Positions 1 to 6,200 of a stretch of 8,164 nucleotides of DNA are shown piece after piece. The DNA is taken from NCBI GenBank assembly GCA_028290225.1, contig JAQGKH010000049.1:1-8164 (forward strand). Direction: 5' to 3'. A program made the position numbers and the translations under genes. Positions within the stretch are counted from its first letter, which is position 1, and each line of letters opens with the position of its first letter. The DNA comes from Devosia sp. GTDB lineage: Bacteria; Pseudomonadota; Alphaproteobacteria; Rhizobiales; Devosiaceae. Below the pieces are notes generated by a model that was given only the letters and a program-made list of their open reading frames with translations, searched no databases and had not been told where the DNA came from.

Positions 1-105
1 TGCCACCACCTCATGCTCGAGCTTCTCGTAGTGCGCCAGCGCCCGGATAAAGCCGAGCACAATGGTCTCGTCCCCCGCCACTGCAGGTCGAATAGTCAGG
101 CTCAT
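1..105 (-). CDS. GNAT family N-acetyltransferase, N-terminal fragment
   Basis: The first 35 codons of a gene that runs off the left edge. The protein begins MSLTIRPA, followed by an acidic GDE segment, and later reads FIRALAHYEKLEHEVV. This matches the start of GNAT acetyltransferases of the diamine/spermidine acetyltransferase-like group, where IRPA opens beta-1 and the AxYEKLxHEV stretch follows alpha-1. The acetyl-CoA binding loop lies outside the window, so substrate and activity cannot be judged. The ATG at 105-103 was chosen because family members start just before the TIRPA strand. An in-frame ATG at 195 exists but its GGAG would lie directly against it, which is too close. There is no purine-rich Shine-Dalgarno before 105. 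Instead the start overlaps the stop of the upstream small ORF as ATGA, suggesting coupled translation. It is the distal gene of the thyA-side minus-strand cluster. Confidence 0.82.
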   Translation of the reverse strand, partial: MSLTIRPAVAGDETIVLGFIRALAHYEKLEHEVVA

Positions 106-188
106 GGCTGGCCCGAGCTGCGCTGCAAAATGAGAATTTCGAGTGCCATGGCGGCAGTCACAGCACAAAGAACCGCAAGCCGCCGCAT
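102..188 (-). CDS. Short hydrophobic ORF, 28 aa, coupled to the GNAT gene
   Basis: A 28-codon frame beginning MRRLAVLC and ending QRSSGQP. It has two arginines after the start, a hydrophobic run at about residues 4-22 (interrupted by one Glu) and a short polar tail. This fits a tiny single-pass membrane protein or a leader peptide. It is not a lipoprotein, because Leu rather than Gly/Ala/Ser precedes the Cys at residue 8. Support for translation is good: a GGAG at 199-196 sits 7 nt before the ATG, a better site than those of thyA or the acetyltransferase. Its TGA overlaps the acetyltransferase ATG by ATGA. I do not recognise the family. It may be a functional micro-protein or only a translated leader that brings ribosomes to the next gene. 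Confidence 0.55.
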   Translation of the reverse strand: MRRLAVLCAVTAAMALEILILQRSSGQP

Positions 189-195
189 GATGCAT

Positions 196-199
196 CTCC
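196..199 (-). promoter_or_regulatory. Ribosome binding site (GGAG) deciding the small-ORF start
   Basis: GGAG on the minus strand with a 7-nt spacer to the ATG at 188-186. It is the only good Shine-Dalgarno between thyA and the acetyltransferase, so it probably serves both through coupling. Confidence 0.55.
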
Positions 200-213
200 A
201 CAGAACCGGATCG

Positions 214-270
214 GGCCGAACGGCCGCGCGCGTCACCCTAGCCGCTGAGCGGCCGAGGCGGAAGGCCGCC
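214..270 (-). other. Cluster of GC-rich hairpins downstream of thyA
   Basis: Three short inverted repeats lie between the thyA stop and the small ORF: GGCGG-AAGG-CCGCC (257-270), GCCGC-TGA-GCGGC (241-253) and GGCC-GAAC-GGCC (214-225). None is followed by a T-run on the minus strand, so a strong intrinsic terminator is not supported. They could slow RNA polymerase or protect the thyA mRNA 3' end. Confidence 0.3.
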
Positions 271-276
271 GCCGCG

Positions 277-1071
277 CTACACGGCCACCGCCGCCTTGAT
301 ATGCGGATGGGGATCATAGCCGCTGACGGTGATGTCCTCGAAACGGAAATCCTCGATCCGGGTCACCGCCGGGTTGAGCGCCAGCTGCGGCAGTGGCCGG
401 GGCTCGCGCGTCAACTGCAGCCGCGCTTGCTCGAAATGGTTGGAGTACAGATGCACATCCCCGAAGGTGTGGACGAAATCGCCCACGTCGAGCCCCGTCA
501 CCTGCGCCACCATATGGGTCAGCAAGGCATAGGACGCGATGTTGAACGGCACGCCGAGGAACGTATCGGCCGAGCGCTGATAAAGCTGGCAGCTGAGCTT
601 GCCATTGGCGACATAGAACTGGAACAGGCAATGGCATGGCGGCAGCGCCATCTCGTCCACCTCGGCCGGGTTCCAGGCCGAAACGACATGCCGGCGGGAA
701 TCGGGCTTGCTGCGGATCGACTGGATCACTGCGCCCAGTTGGTCGATCTTGCGCCCGTCCGGCGTCGGCCAGCTGCGCCATTGCGAGCCATAAACCGGGC
801 CCAGATCGCCATTCTCGTCGGCCCACTCGTCCCAGATCTTGACCCCGTGTTCCTGCAGCCAGCGCACATTGGTGTCGCCGCGAATGAACCACAGCAGCTC
901 ATAGACGATGGATTTGAGATGCAGCTTCTTGGTGGTCACCAGCGGAAACCCGTCCGCCAGGTTGAAGCGCATCTGGTAGCCGAACAGCGAGCGCGTGCCC
1001 GTGCCGGTCCGGTCGCCCTTGTCGACACCATGTTCGAGAATATCGGAAAGGAGCTTGAGGTAAGGCTGCAT
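277..1071 (-). CDS. thyA: Thymidylate synthase
   Basis: Makes dTMP from dUMP using 5,10-methylenetetrahydrofolate, yielding dihydrofolate; cytoplasmic homodimer. The 264-residue protein has exactly the length of E. coli ThyA, and the key residues fall at the same numbers: Arg21 in DRTGTGT, the Arg126/Arg127 pair in SRRHVV that binds dUMP phosphate from the partner subunit, nucleophile Cys146 in PPCHCLFQF, Asp169, Asn177, and His207/Tyr209 in DVHLYS. The C-terminus DPHPHIKAAVAV closes the active site. The ATG at 1071-1069 gives MQPYLKLL, the standard family start; the frame is open further upstream but that part overlaps the transglutaminase gene antisense-free and has no homology I recognise. 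No clear Shine-Dalgarno precedes it. The gene follows the transglutaminase gene by 77 bp. In many bacteria folA lies next to thyA; it is not in this window but could lie beyond the acetyltransferase. Confidence 0.98.
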   Translation of the reverse strand: MQPYLKLLSDILEHGVDKGDRTGTGTRSLFGYQMRFNLADGFPLVTTKKLHLKSIVYELLWFIRGDTNVRWLQEHGVKIWDEWADENGDLGPVYGSQWRSWPTPDGRKIDQLGAVIQSIRSKPDSRRHVVSAWNPAEVDEMALPPCHCLFQFYVANGKLSCQLYQRSADTFLGVPFNIASYALLTHMVAQVTGLDVGDFVHTFGDVHLYSNHFEQARLQLTREPRPLPQLALNPAVTRIEDFRFEDITVSGYDPHPHIKAAVAV

Positions 1072-1148
1072 GGCGCGCGAGCATACAGGCTCTTGCCGCT
1101 CCTGGCGCGCCCTGGCCGCGTTTGCCCACAGCTTCCGCGCCTGAACGG

Positions 1149-1964
1149 CTAGGCCGGAACGGGCACCTGTTCGGTCACCACCTCGAAGCCCGACAGCATG
1201 GCTGGCCCGAACTGCGTCGACAGTGCCACATCCGTGGCATCGCGCCCGATCCCCATCAGCACGCGCCCGATCCGCGGCGTGTTGTGGCGTGCATCGGCCG
1301 TATACCAGTGCCCGCCCAGGTAAACCTCGAACCAGCCCGAGAAGTCCATTGGCGCCGGGTTTGCCGGCACCCCGATATCGCCCAGATAGCCCGTGCAATA
1401 GCGCGCGGGAATATTCATGCAGCGGCACAAGGTGAGGGCCAGATGGGCAAAGTCGCGGCAAACCCCCACCTGCCCCGTATAAGCGCCATAGGCGGTGCGG
1501 GTGCGGTCTGCCTGCGCATAATCAAAGCGGATATGGTTGTGCACGAAATCCAGGATCGCCTGCACCCGTGGCCAGCCCGGTGCCGTCGTCCCGAACAGTT
1601 GCCAGGCAATCGCCGTCAGCTGGTCGGTTTCGCAATAGCGCGAGCCCAGCAGGTACACCAGCGTGTCGTCGGGTAGATCGCCGATCTCGTGCTGGTGGGC
1701 CGCATGGGGCACCACATCGGGCAGTCCGCTGTCGTAAATGGTGAATTGGGTGGAGATACTAATCCGCCCCGCCGGCGCGATGATCCGGGTGCAGGCATTG
1801 CCGAACCCGTCCAGATATTCCCAGGCATCCACCGCGGGAGAGAACACCAGGGTTTGCTCGCTCAGCAGGTCCGCCCGCCGCGACGGATGCACATGCAGGC
1901 ACAACAGCATCGGGGTCGGCTGCGGGCAATCGTAACTGAGAGTAAAGCCCGCCTTGATCTGCAT
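1149..1964 (-). CDS. Transglutaminase-like family protein
   Basis: A 271-residue protein. Residues about 1-100 match the bacterial transglutaminase-like N-terminal beta domain (SYDCPQPTPML, HPSRRADLL, DGFGNACTRI). Residues about 130-230 form the papain-like transglutaminase core with the nucleophile motif GVCRDFAH (Cys169), then ARYCTGYLGDIG, then WFEVYLGGHWYTADARHN, with the probable acidic residue Asp224. Members of this COG1305-type group are presumed to be cysteine peptidases or amidases rather than true crosslinkers; the substrate is unknown. No signal peptide is seen, so it is probably cytoplasmic. Oddity: the catalytic His usually found two residues before the Trp (HAW) is Ser209 here. 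The start at 1964 gives MQIKAGFTLSYDCPQP, the expected N-terminus; a GGAG lies 11 nt upstream. The open frame continues to about 2300, but that part is antisense to ssrA and is not coding. Confidence 0.9.
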   Translation of the reverse strand: MQIKAGFTLSYDCPQPTPMLLCLHVHPSRRADLLSEQTLVFSPAVDAWEYLDGFGNACTRIIAPAGRISISTQFTIYDSGLPDVVPHAAHQHEIGDLPDDTLVYLLGSRYCETDQLTAIAWQLFGTTAPGWPRVQAILDFVHNHIRFDYAQADRTRTAYGAYTGQVGVCRDFAHLALTLCRCMNIPARYCTGYLGDIGVPANPAPMDFSGWFEVYLGGHWYTADARHNTPRIGRVLMGIGRDATDVALSTQFGPAMLSGFEVVTEQVPVPA

Positions 1965-2065
1965 GAAACTGCGTGCTCCAGCTGTGTTTGGTTCTACAGT
2001 GTCACAAAGCCGGCCTAAACGCCAAGCGCTTGCCCAATTGGGAGCCATGCGCGCGCAAGAGGGGT
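1965..2065. other. Intergenic region between transglutaminase gene and ssrA promoter
   Basis: About 100 bp between two divergent transcripts: the minus-strand transglutaminase gene and plus-strand ssrA. It must carry the transglutaminase promoter unless that overlaps ssrA, but I could not find a convincing -35/-10 pair on the minus strand. A TAGAAC at 1997-1992 has no good -35 partner. Confidence 0.4.
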
Positions 2066-2093
2066 TTGCATCGGCGGCCGGGCGACCTATATA
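2066..2093 (+). promoter_or_regulatory. Candidate sigma-70 promoter of ssrA
   Basis: TTGCAT at 2066-2071 and TATATA at 2088-2093 are separated by 16 bp. Initiation 6-8 nt downstream would fall at about 2100, exactly where the first hairpin of the acceptor piece begins. The agreement of promoter position with RNA structure is the main support. Confidence 0.55.
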
Positions 2094-2099
2094 TGTCCT

Positions 2100-2177
2100 G
2101 CTCGCAAGAGCTATGGCGATAAACTGCCATCGTAATAAACCTTTCGGACCCGGGGGCAGTACCCGGCGCCTCCACCA
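2100..2177 (+). ncRNA. ssrA: tmRNA acceptor piece (CCA-bearing half)
   Basis: About 78 nt. It opens with GCTC-GCAA-GAGC (2100-2111), a GNRA tetraloop hairpin, then ATGGC/GCCAT (2113-2117/2126-2130), then TTTCGGAC leading into the T arm and acceptor strand, ending CCA at 2175-2177. The CCA is encoded in the gene. The mature 5' end could differ by several nucleotides because precursor trimming cannot be seen. Confidence 0.85.
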
Positions 2178-2204
2178 TCTCCCCTCCTTGCGAGGGCAGC
2201 CAAT
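2178..2204 (+). other. Intervening loop excised from pre-tmRNA
   Basis: The 27 nt between the CCA end and the 5' GGGGG of the coding piece. It folds as CCCTC-CTTGC-GAGGG (2182-2196). In permuted tmRNAs this segment is removed so that the two mature pieces stay joined only by base pairing; 5' cleavage at 2205 would be the RNase P site. Confidence 0.8.
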
Positions 2205-2416
2205 GGGGGCGAAACAGGATCGACGAGGGCGTAAAGGGTGTGTTTTCGCTCGGTGAGGTACCACCGTTATCGGTCCAAAACTTATAGTTGCAAATGACAA
2301 CCATAAGGCTCCAGTCGCTCTCGCTGCGTAAGCAGTGCTAGCATTGGGAAATTAAGTCCTCCAGCCCTAGCCGGCTGACAGGCGGGGTCCGCAGGCACCT
2401 GGCAACAGAAGCCTGC
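2205..2416 (+). ncRNA. ssrA: tmRNA coding piece
   Basis: About 212 nt. It carries the 5' acceptor strand, the D-like loop, a hairpin CGGTG/CACCG (2251-2255/2262-2266) that is a candidate for the upstream pseudoknot PK1, and the tag frame. TCCAA (2274-2278) can pair with TTGGG (2344-2348) across the tag, the position of helix P5. The tail holds GCAGGC/GCCTGC (2391-2416) and then a pyrimidine-rich stretch (2417-2433) that may mark the end of transcription. The exact 3' end is uncertain. Confidence 0.82.
2290..2331 (+). other. tmRNA proteolysis-tag reading frame
   Basis: The resume codon GCA at 2290 is preceded by TATAGTT, close to the ATAGTC before the E. coli resume codon. Translation gives ANDNHKAPVALAA and then TAA (2329-2331). 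With the tRNA-borne alanine the full tag is AANDNHKAPVALAA. AANDN is the segment that alphaproteobacterial SspB reads and the terminal LAA is the ClpX signal. The frame is too short for ORF finders and has no start codon by design. Confidence 0.93.
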
Positions 2417-2431
2417 ACCTTCTCTTCTCCT

Positions 2432-2524
2432 TTCGGTTATCGCACGCCTTTATCCTTGAATTCTCGGGGAACGTGAGGCTGATATGGGCCGTTCTGAATC
2501 GTCTCCCAGCCGGAAAAAACCATC
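2432..2524 (+). promoter_or_regulatory. sspB leader with weak promoter candidate
   Basis: About 90 bp between ssrA and sspB. TTGAAT (2456-2461) and GATATG (2481-2486) are 19 bp apart, a poor but possible sigma-70 promoter. There is no strong terminator after ssrA, so read-through from ssrA into sspB is possible. A GGAAAAAA run before the ATG acts as the ribosome binding site. Confidence 0.3.
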
Positions 2525-3007
2525 ATGGCCGAAGATCACCTGCGCTACGACATTCTCGCTCAAGAAGCGCTGCGCGGGGTCGTGCGCAAAGTTCTGAGCG
2601 AAGTGGCCAAGACCGGCCTGCCCGGCGACCATCACTTCTTTATTTCCTTCGTCACCCGCGCCCCCGGCGTGCGCCTGAGCGAAAAGCTGCTTGGGCAATA
2701 CGACAAGGAAATGACCATCGTCATCCAGAACCAGTATTGGGACCTCAAGGTCACCGAAACCGGCTTCGAGGTTGGCCTGAGCTTTGATGGCCAGCCCGAA
2801 ATCCTGGTCGTTCCGTTCTCGGCGGTGAAAGGCTTTTTCGATCCTTCCGTGCAGTTCGGACTCAATTTCGATCCGGCCACTGCCGCCCCCGCTGCAGCCA
2901 CGACGGCCGAGCCGCAGGCGGCCCCCGCGGGCGGGCAGCCGGCCCCCGATGGTGAAGCATCGGGCGAAAAGGTCATCAGCCTCGACGCCTTCCGCAAAAA
3001 GCCCTGA
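2525..3007 (+). CDS. sspB: ClpXP adaptor SspB, alphaproteobacterial type
   Basis: A 160-residue cytoplasmic dimeric adaptor that binds the ssrA tag and tethers tagged proteins to ClpXP for degradation. Residues about 5-118 form the SspB fold: the helix LRYDILAQEALRGVV, then LPGDHHFFISF, the segment TRAPGVRLSEKLLGQY, and the strands MTIVIQNQYWDLKV and LVVPFSAVKGFFDPS. Residues about 119-148 are an Ala/Pro-rich flexible linker, and residues 149-160 (KVISLDAFRKKP) are the conserved C-terminal tail that should dock on the ClpX N-domain. The ATG at 2525 gives MAEDHLRYD, the family start. It lies about 110 bp after ssrA, so tag and tag receptor are neighbours. An 8-bp gap leads to the ribbon-helix-helix gene, probably in the same mRNA. 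Confidence 0.95.
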   Translation: MAEDHLRYDILAQEALRGVVRKVLSEVAKTGLPGDHHFFISFVTRAPGVRLSEKLLGQYDKEMTIVIQNQYWDLKVTETGFEVGLSFDGQPEILVVPFSAVKGFFDPSVQFGLNFDPATAAPAAATTAEPQAAPAGGQPAPDGEASGEKVISLDAFRKKP

Positions 3008-3015
3008 TCGGGGCC

Positions 3016-3234
3016 TTGCACAAGCGCTCGCTGTCCATTGCCGGTCACCGCACCAGCATCGCCCTTGAACCCGAATTCTGGACGGTCCTCGACACCATGG
3101 CGGCCCAGAAGGGGCAAAGCCTTGCCGCCCTGGTCAAGACGGTGGACGAAACCCGCCAAACCACCAACCTGTCCTCGGCCCTGCGCCTCGCCGTATTGGC
3201 CTGGCTGCAAGGGCAGATCCCGCCTTCCGCTTAG
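3016..3234 (+). CDS. Ribbon-helix-helix domain protein
   Basis: A 72-residue protein matching the small RHH_4-type family of alphaproteobacteria: KRSLSIAGHRTSIALEPEFW is the beta-strand and loop region, followed by the helices VLDTMAAQKGQSLAALVKTVDE and SSALRLAVLAWLQ. The fold suggests a dimeric DNA-binding regulator, but no target is known and the family is poorly characterised. The only usable start in register is TTG at 3016, with GGGG a few bases upstream; no ATG or GTG lies between the sspB stop and the conserved KRSL. Start-codon choice and the 8-bp gap to sspB suggest low, coupled expression. The stop TAG overlaps the stop of the convergent asmA-like gene. Confidence 0.88.
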   Translation: MHKRSLSIAGHRTSIALEPEFWTVLDTMAAQKGQSLAALVKTVDETRQTTNLSSALRLAVLAWLQGQIPPSA

Positions 3235-6200
3235 TTCGGCCCTGGCGCAGGCCCGAAGCCCTGGCCCGGCAGCGGCGGGTTGGGGGTAAATTGCAGGTTC
3301 AGCGGCCCTTGCGGTGCTGCGGGTTGCTCGATCGTTTCGGCCGCCTCCGCTTCTTGCTCGAGGCGCAAGCGTTCCGCTTCCTCGGCTTCCAGCCGGGCGG
3401 CTTCCGCTTCCTCCGCCAACCGCGCCGCTTCCTCGGCCGCCCGTTGCTGGCGTTGCTGCTCGATCAAGCGGTTGCGCTCCTGCGCGGCGGCCCGCTGGCG
3501 CTCCGCATCCTCGACCCGCAAGGCTTCCAGCCGATCTACCTCGATCTCATTGGCCCGCACCTGGATCGCCGCGACCATCGGCTCGAGGTCAAACCGCACT
3601 TCGGGCGCCAGCACCGTGCCGGCGATGGTGGCGAAGATCTGGCTGGTGTCGTCGCGCACCAGTCCTTGGGGATCGGCAAAGCCCTTTGGCGTCAAGGCAA
3701 ACCGCCCCTGCAGCGCTAGCATGCGCAAATCCAGCTCCACGCTGCCCCCCAGCCGCGCCGCGGGATTCTCCGCCAGGAGATTGCCCAACCGAGCGACTCC
3801 ACCCGCGATGGTGAACGCCCCCGTCACGCTGGCCGCCGCAAACGGCCCTTCGCCCAAGGCCACACCCATCAGGGTGGTCAATGTTTCGGGCGGTGTTTCA
3901 AGCACATCCCCCAATCCTGCAACGGTGCGGAACACATCCGGATCGAGCCCCGCCGCCGTAAAATCGGCGAGGGTAAAATTGCCTTCCCCGGCCAGGGATT
4001 CCACCACTGCCATGAGGCTCGCCCCGGTGCCCTCGAACTGCACGCCGCCATCGACCCGCCCGCCCAGCCCGGCCGCAACGCCCGCAGGCGCCACCGCGGC
4101 CAGGTCAGCACCAGCCACGGTCAGCCTGCCGCTCACTGTTTTCTCGCTCAAGGTTCCAGCGCAACACACGGCGCCATCCAGCGTCACGACCCCGCCGCCG
4201 GCCCGCGCGGTAAAGCCATCCAACCGCAACCGGCTTTCGTCCCAGGCCAGCGACCAGCTGGCATCGCTCAAGCGTGGCGCGCCCCCAGCGGTCACTGAGC
4301 CGGCCGTCACCTGCACGGCGCCACGCGTACCCCGCCTGTCCACACCCACGCTGATCGGTCCTTCGGGCCATGATCCCTCGGCACCCACCAGCGCCGCCGG
4401 TCCGAACACCGCCGCCGCCAGCCCCTCGATGCTGGCGGTTTGGAGCGCAACCTGCCCATCGATGCTGGCCACGTCCCCGGTGCGCGTTCGCGTCAAGGTT
4501 CCGGAGAACTCGGCCTCGCCGGCCCGCCCATTGATGGCGTTGAGGGCCAGCAGCCGATCGCCTTCGAAGCGCAACTCGGCTCCACCCGCAAGACCGGGCA
4601 GGCTCACGCCATCCGCGCCGGCCGCCTGCGCCAATCCGCTCGCATCGTCCAATGCCAGATCGATCCGGCCAGTGCCCACCAGCGCTCCCGCCGCGTCCAC
4701 CTGGAGCCGGCCGTCAAAGCCGATCCGCTCCTCGCCCTGGCTCGCATTGAGGGCGGCGGCAAACCCGTTCTGCGCATCCCCGTCAAGGCTCACCACCACC
4801 AGCGCCGGCCCGGTGCCGCCGAACACCGCCGCGCCCCCCAGCCCCAGTTGCCGCGTCAGCCCGGCCACATCGCGGCTTTCCAGGTTGGCCTGCAGCCGCA
4901 ACGGCGCCGACAGCGCCTGGTTGAAACCGCCCGTAAATTCGGCCCGCCCATCCAGCGCCGCGACGCCCAGCGTGCCCCCGAGCGTCAGCGTCTGTGCCGC
5001 GCCATTCTCCGCGGCGGCCAGCTCAAAGCGTAGATCCGCCGGAGCGGACCCCGCCGCCCATTGCCGCCACTGCTGCGGCACGCCCAGCAGCTCATAGATC
5101 GCAGCCAGTCCCGGCGCATCCCCCTGGGCAATCCGCACCTGGCCCGAACCGCTGATCCCCGGCTCGGCCAGCGTGCCGGACAGCCGCAACGCCCCCTCAA
5201 GGCCAACCCCGCCCAGCGCCTCGGCGCTCAGGCGCTCCAGCTGCACTTGCCCGCGCGACCATTGCCCTTCCGCCCGCAAGCCGCGTCCGTCCTGCCCCAA
5301 CACCTCTGCAGTGCGCGCACTCACCGCAAAGCTGCCCTCGGGAAAACTGACGCCGAACTGCGGTTCATTGCCGATCGAAGGCAGCAGAGCGCCGACAATG
5401 GCGCTCCCCATGGCGTCCAGCTCACCCAGCTGCGCGACCACATCGAGCCGCGGCTCCTGGCCAAACCCGATCCGCATTTCCAGCGCATGCGTGCCGCCTG
5501 CCAGCACCAACCGTCCCCCGGTGATCCCCAGCGCATCGGGGCCCAGGATGATCTTGCCGGCCAGGGACCCGGGCTGGTTGAACAGGGGATTGTTCTCCCC
5601 GGGCTTGCGCCACAGCTGCCCCAGCGCATCAAGCCGTTCGCTGCTCACCGTCACTTCGCCATTGAATCGCGGCCGCTCCAGCTCGCCGGTCAGCGCGCCG
5701 GTGGCCCGCACTTCGGTTTCCCCCGGCAATCGCGCGATCAGCTGCTCGATCTGCCAGCTTTTTCCATCGGTGCTGGCATCCAGGCGCACATTGCGCAGGG
5801 CAAAGCCGCGCAACCCCACTTCCGCCAGATCCACCCCGATCTGCCCGGCCATGGGCGGCACGGGAGGCGCCGGCAACTCGCCCAGCAGCCGCACCAGTTC
5901 ATAGGGCAGATCGGCCGGATCTTCCGCCGCATCGCGCGGCGGCAGGGCGAACACCCCGCCCGAAATCACCGCATCAAAGCTGCGCTGCGCGCCCAGCTGG
6001 ATGCTGGCGGCTCCGGTCAACCGGGTTCCGGTGCGCGTTTCGTCGGGCTGTAAGGTATAGCCGGACAACACGATCCGGTCCGCCGACCCGCTCACCGTGC
6101 TTTCAAACACCAGGTCGCCCCGGATGGCTTCGGCATCCGCGGCGGGGGGCGGGGTTTGCCGATACACCAGCTTGCCATCGAACTTGGGGGCCATGCCGCC

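Larger units (their letters stand above)
2100..2416 (+). ncRNA. ssrA: Transfer-messenger RNA, circularly permuted two-piece form
   Basis: tmRNA rescues stalled ribosomes: charged with alanine, it enters the A site with SmpB, then serves as template for a degradation tag. The CCA-ending half precedes the 5' half. The 3' acceptor strand CGCCTCC (2167-2173) pairs over 7 bp with GGGGGCG (2205-2211) downstream, with a G-U at the third pair, the alanyl-tRNA synthetase identity element, and discriminator A2174 before CCA. The T arm is CCGGG-GGCAGTA-CCCGG (2150-2166), the atypical T loop I associate with alphaproteobacterial tmRNA. The D-like segment GAAACAGGATCGAC follows the 5' acceptor strand. AAAGG (2233-2237) can pair with CCTTT (2140-2144) as helix P2. 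The tag frame is at 2290. The 3' end is approximate, placed after the hairpin GCAGGC/GCCTGC (2391-2396/2411-2416). Confidence 0.94.

Noticed and set aside
13..1152. Plus-strand open frame of 379 codons
   Set aside because: It is a high-GC shadow antisense to thyA, with Arg/His/Gln-rich composition and no recognisable domain.
1072..1461. Upstream extension of the thyA frame
   Set aside because: It overlaps the transglutaminase gene in another frame and adds about 130 residues absent from ThyA, whose 264-residue length fits the start at 1071.
1965..2300. Upstream extension of the transglutaminase frame
   Set aside because: It crosses ssrA in antisense, and family members start at the MQIKAGF methionine at 1964.
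2002..2304. Minus-strand open frame of 100 codons with segments such as MVEAPGTAPGSERF
   Set aside because: It is antisense to ssrA, including the acceptor stem and T arm. The similarity of such frames across alphaproteobacteria reflects conserved tmRNA, not a protein.
2391..2433. Intrinsic terminator after ssrA
   Set aside because: The GCAGGC/GCCTGC stem has a 14-nt loop and is followed by a mixed pyrimidine stretch rather than a T-run; it is more likely part of the tmRNA fold.
3280..5097. Plus-strand open frame of 605 codons, and a similar one at 5061-6053
   Set aside because: Antisense shadows of the asmA-like gene; low-complexity Ser/Pro/Ala/Arg translation without domains.
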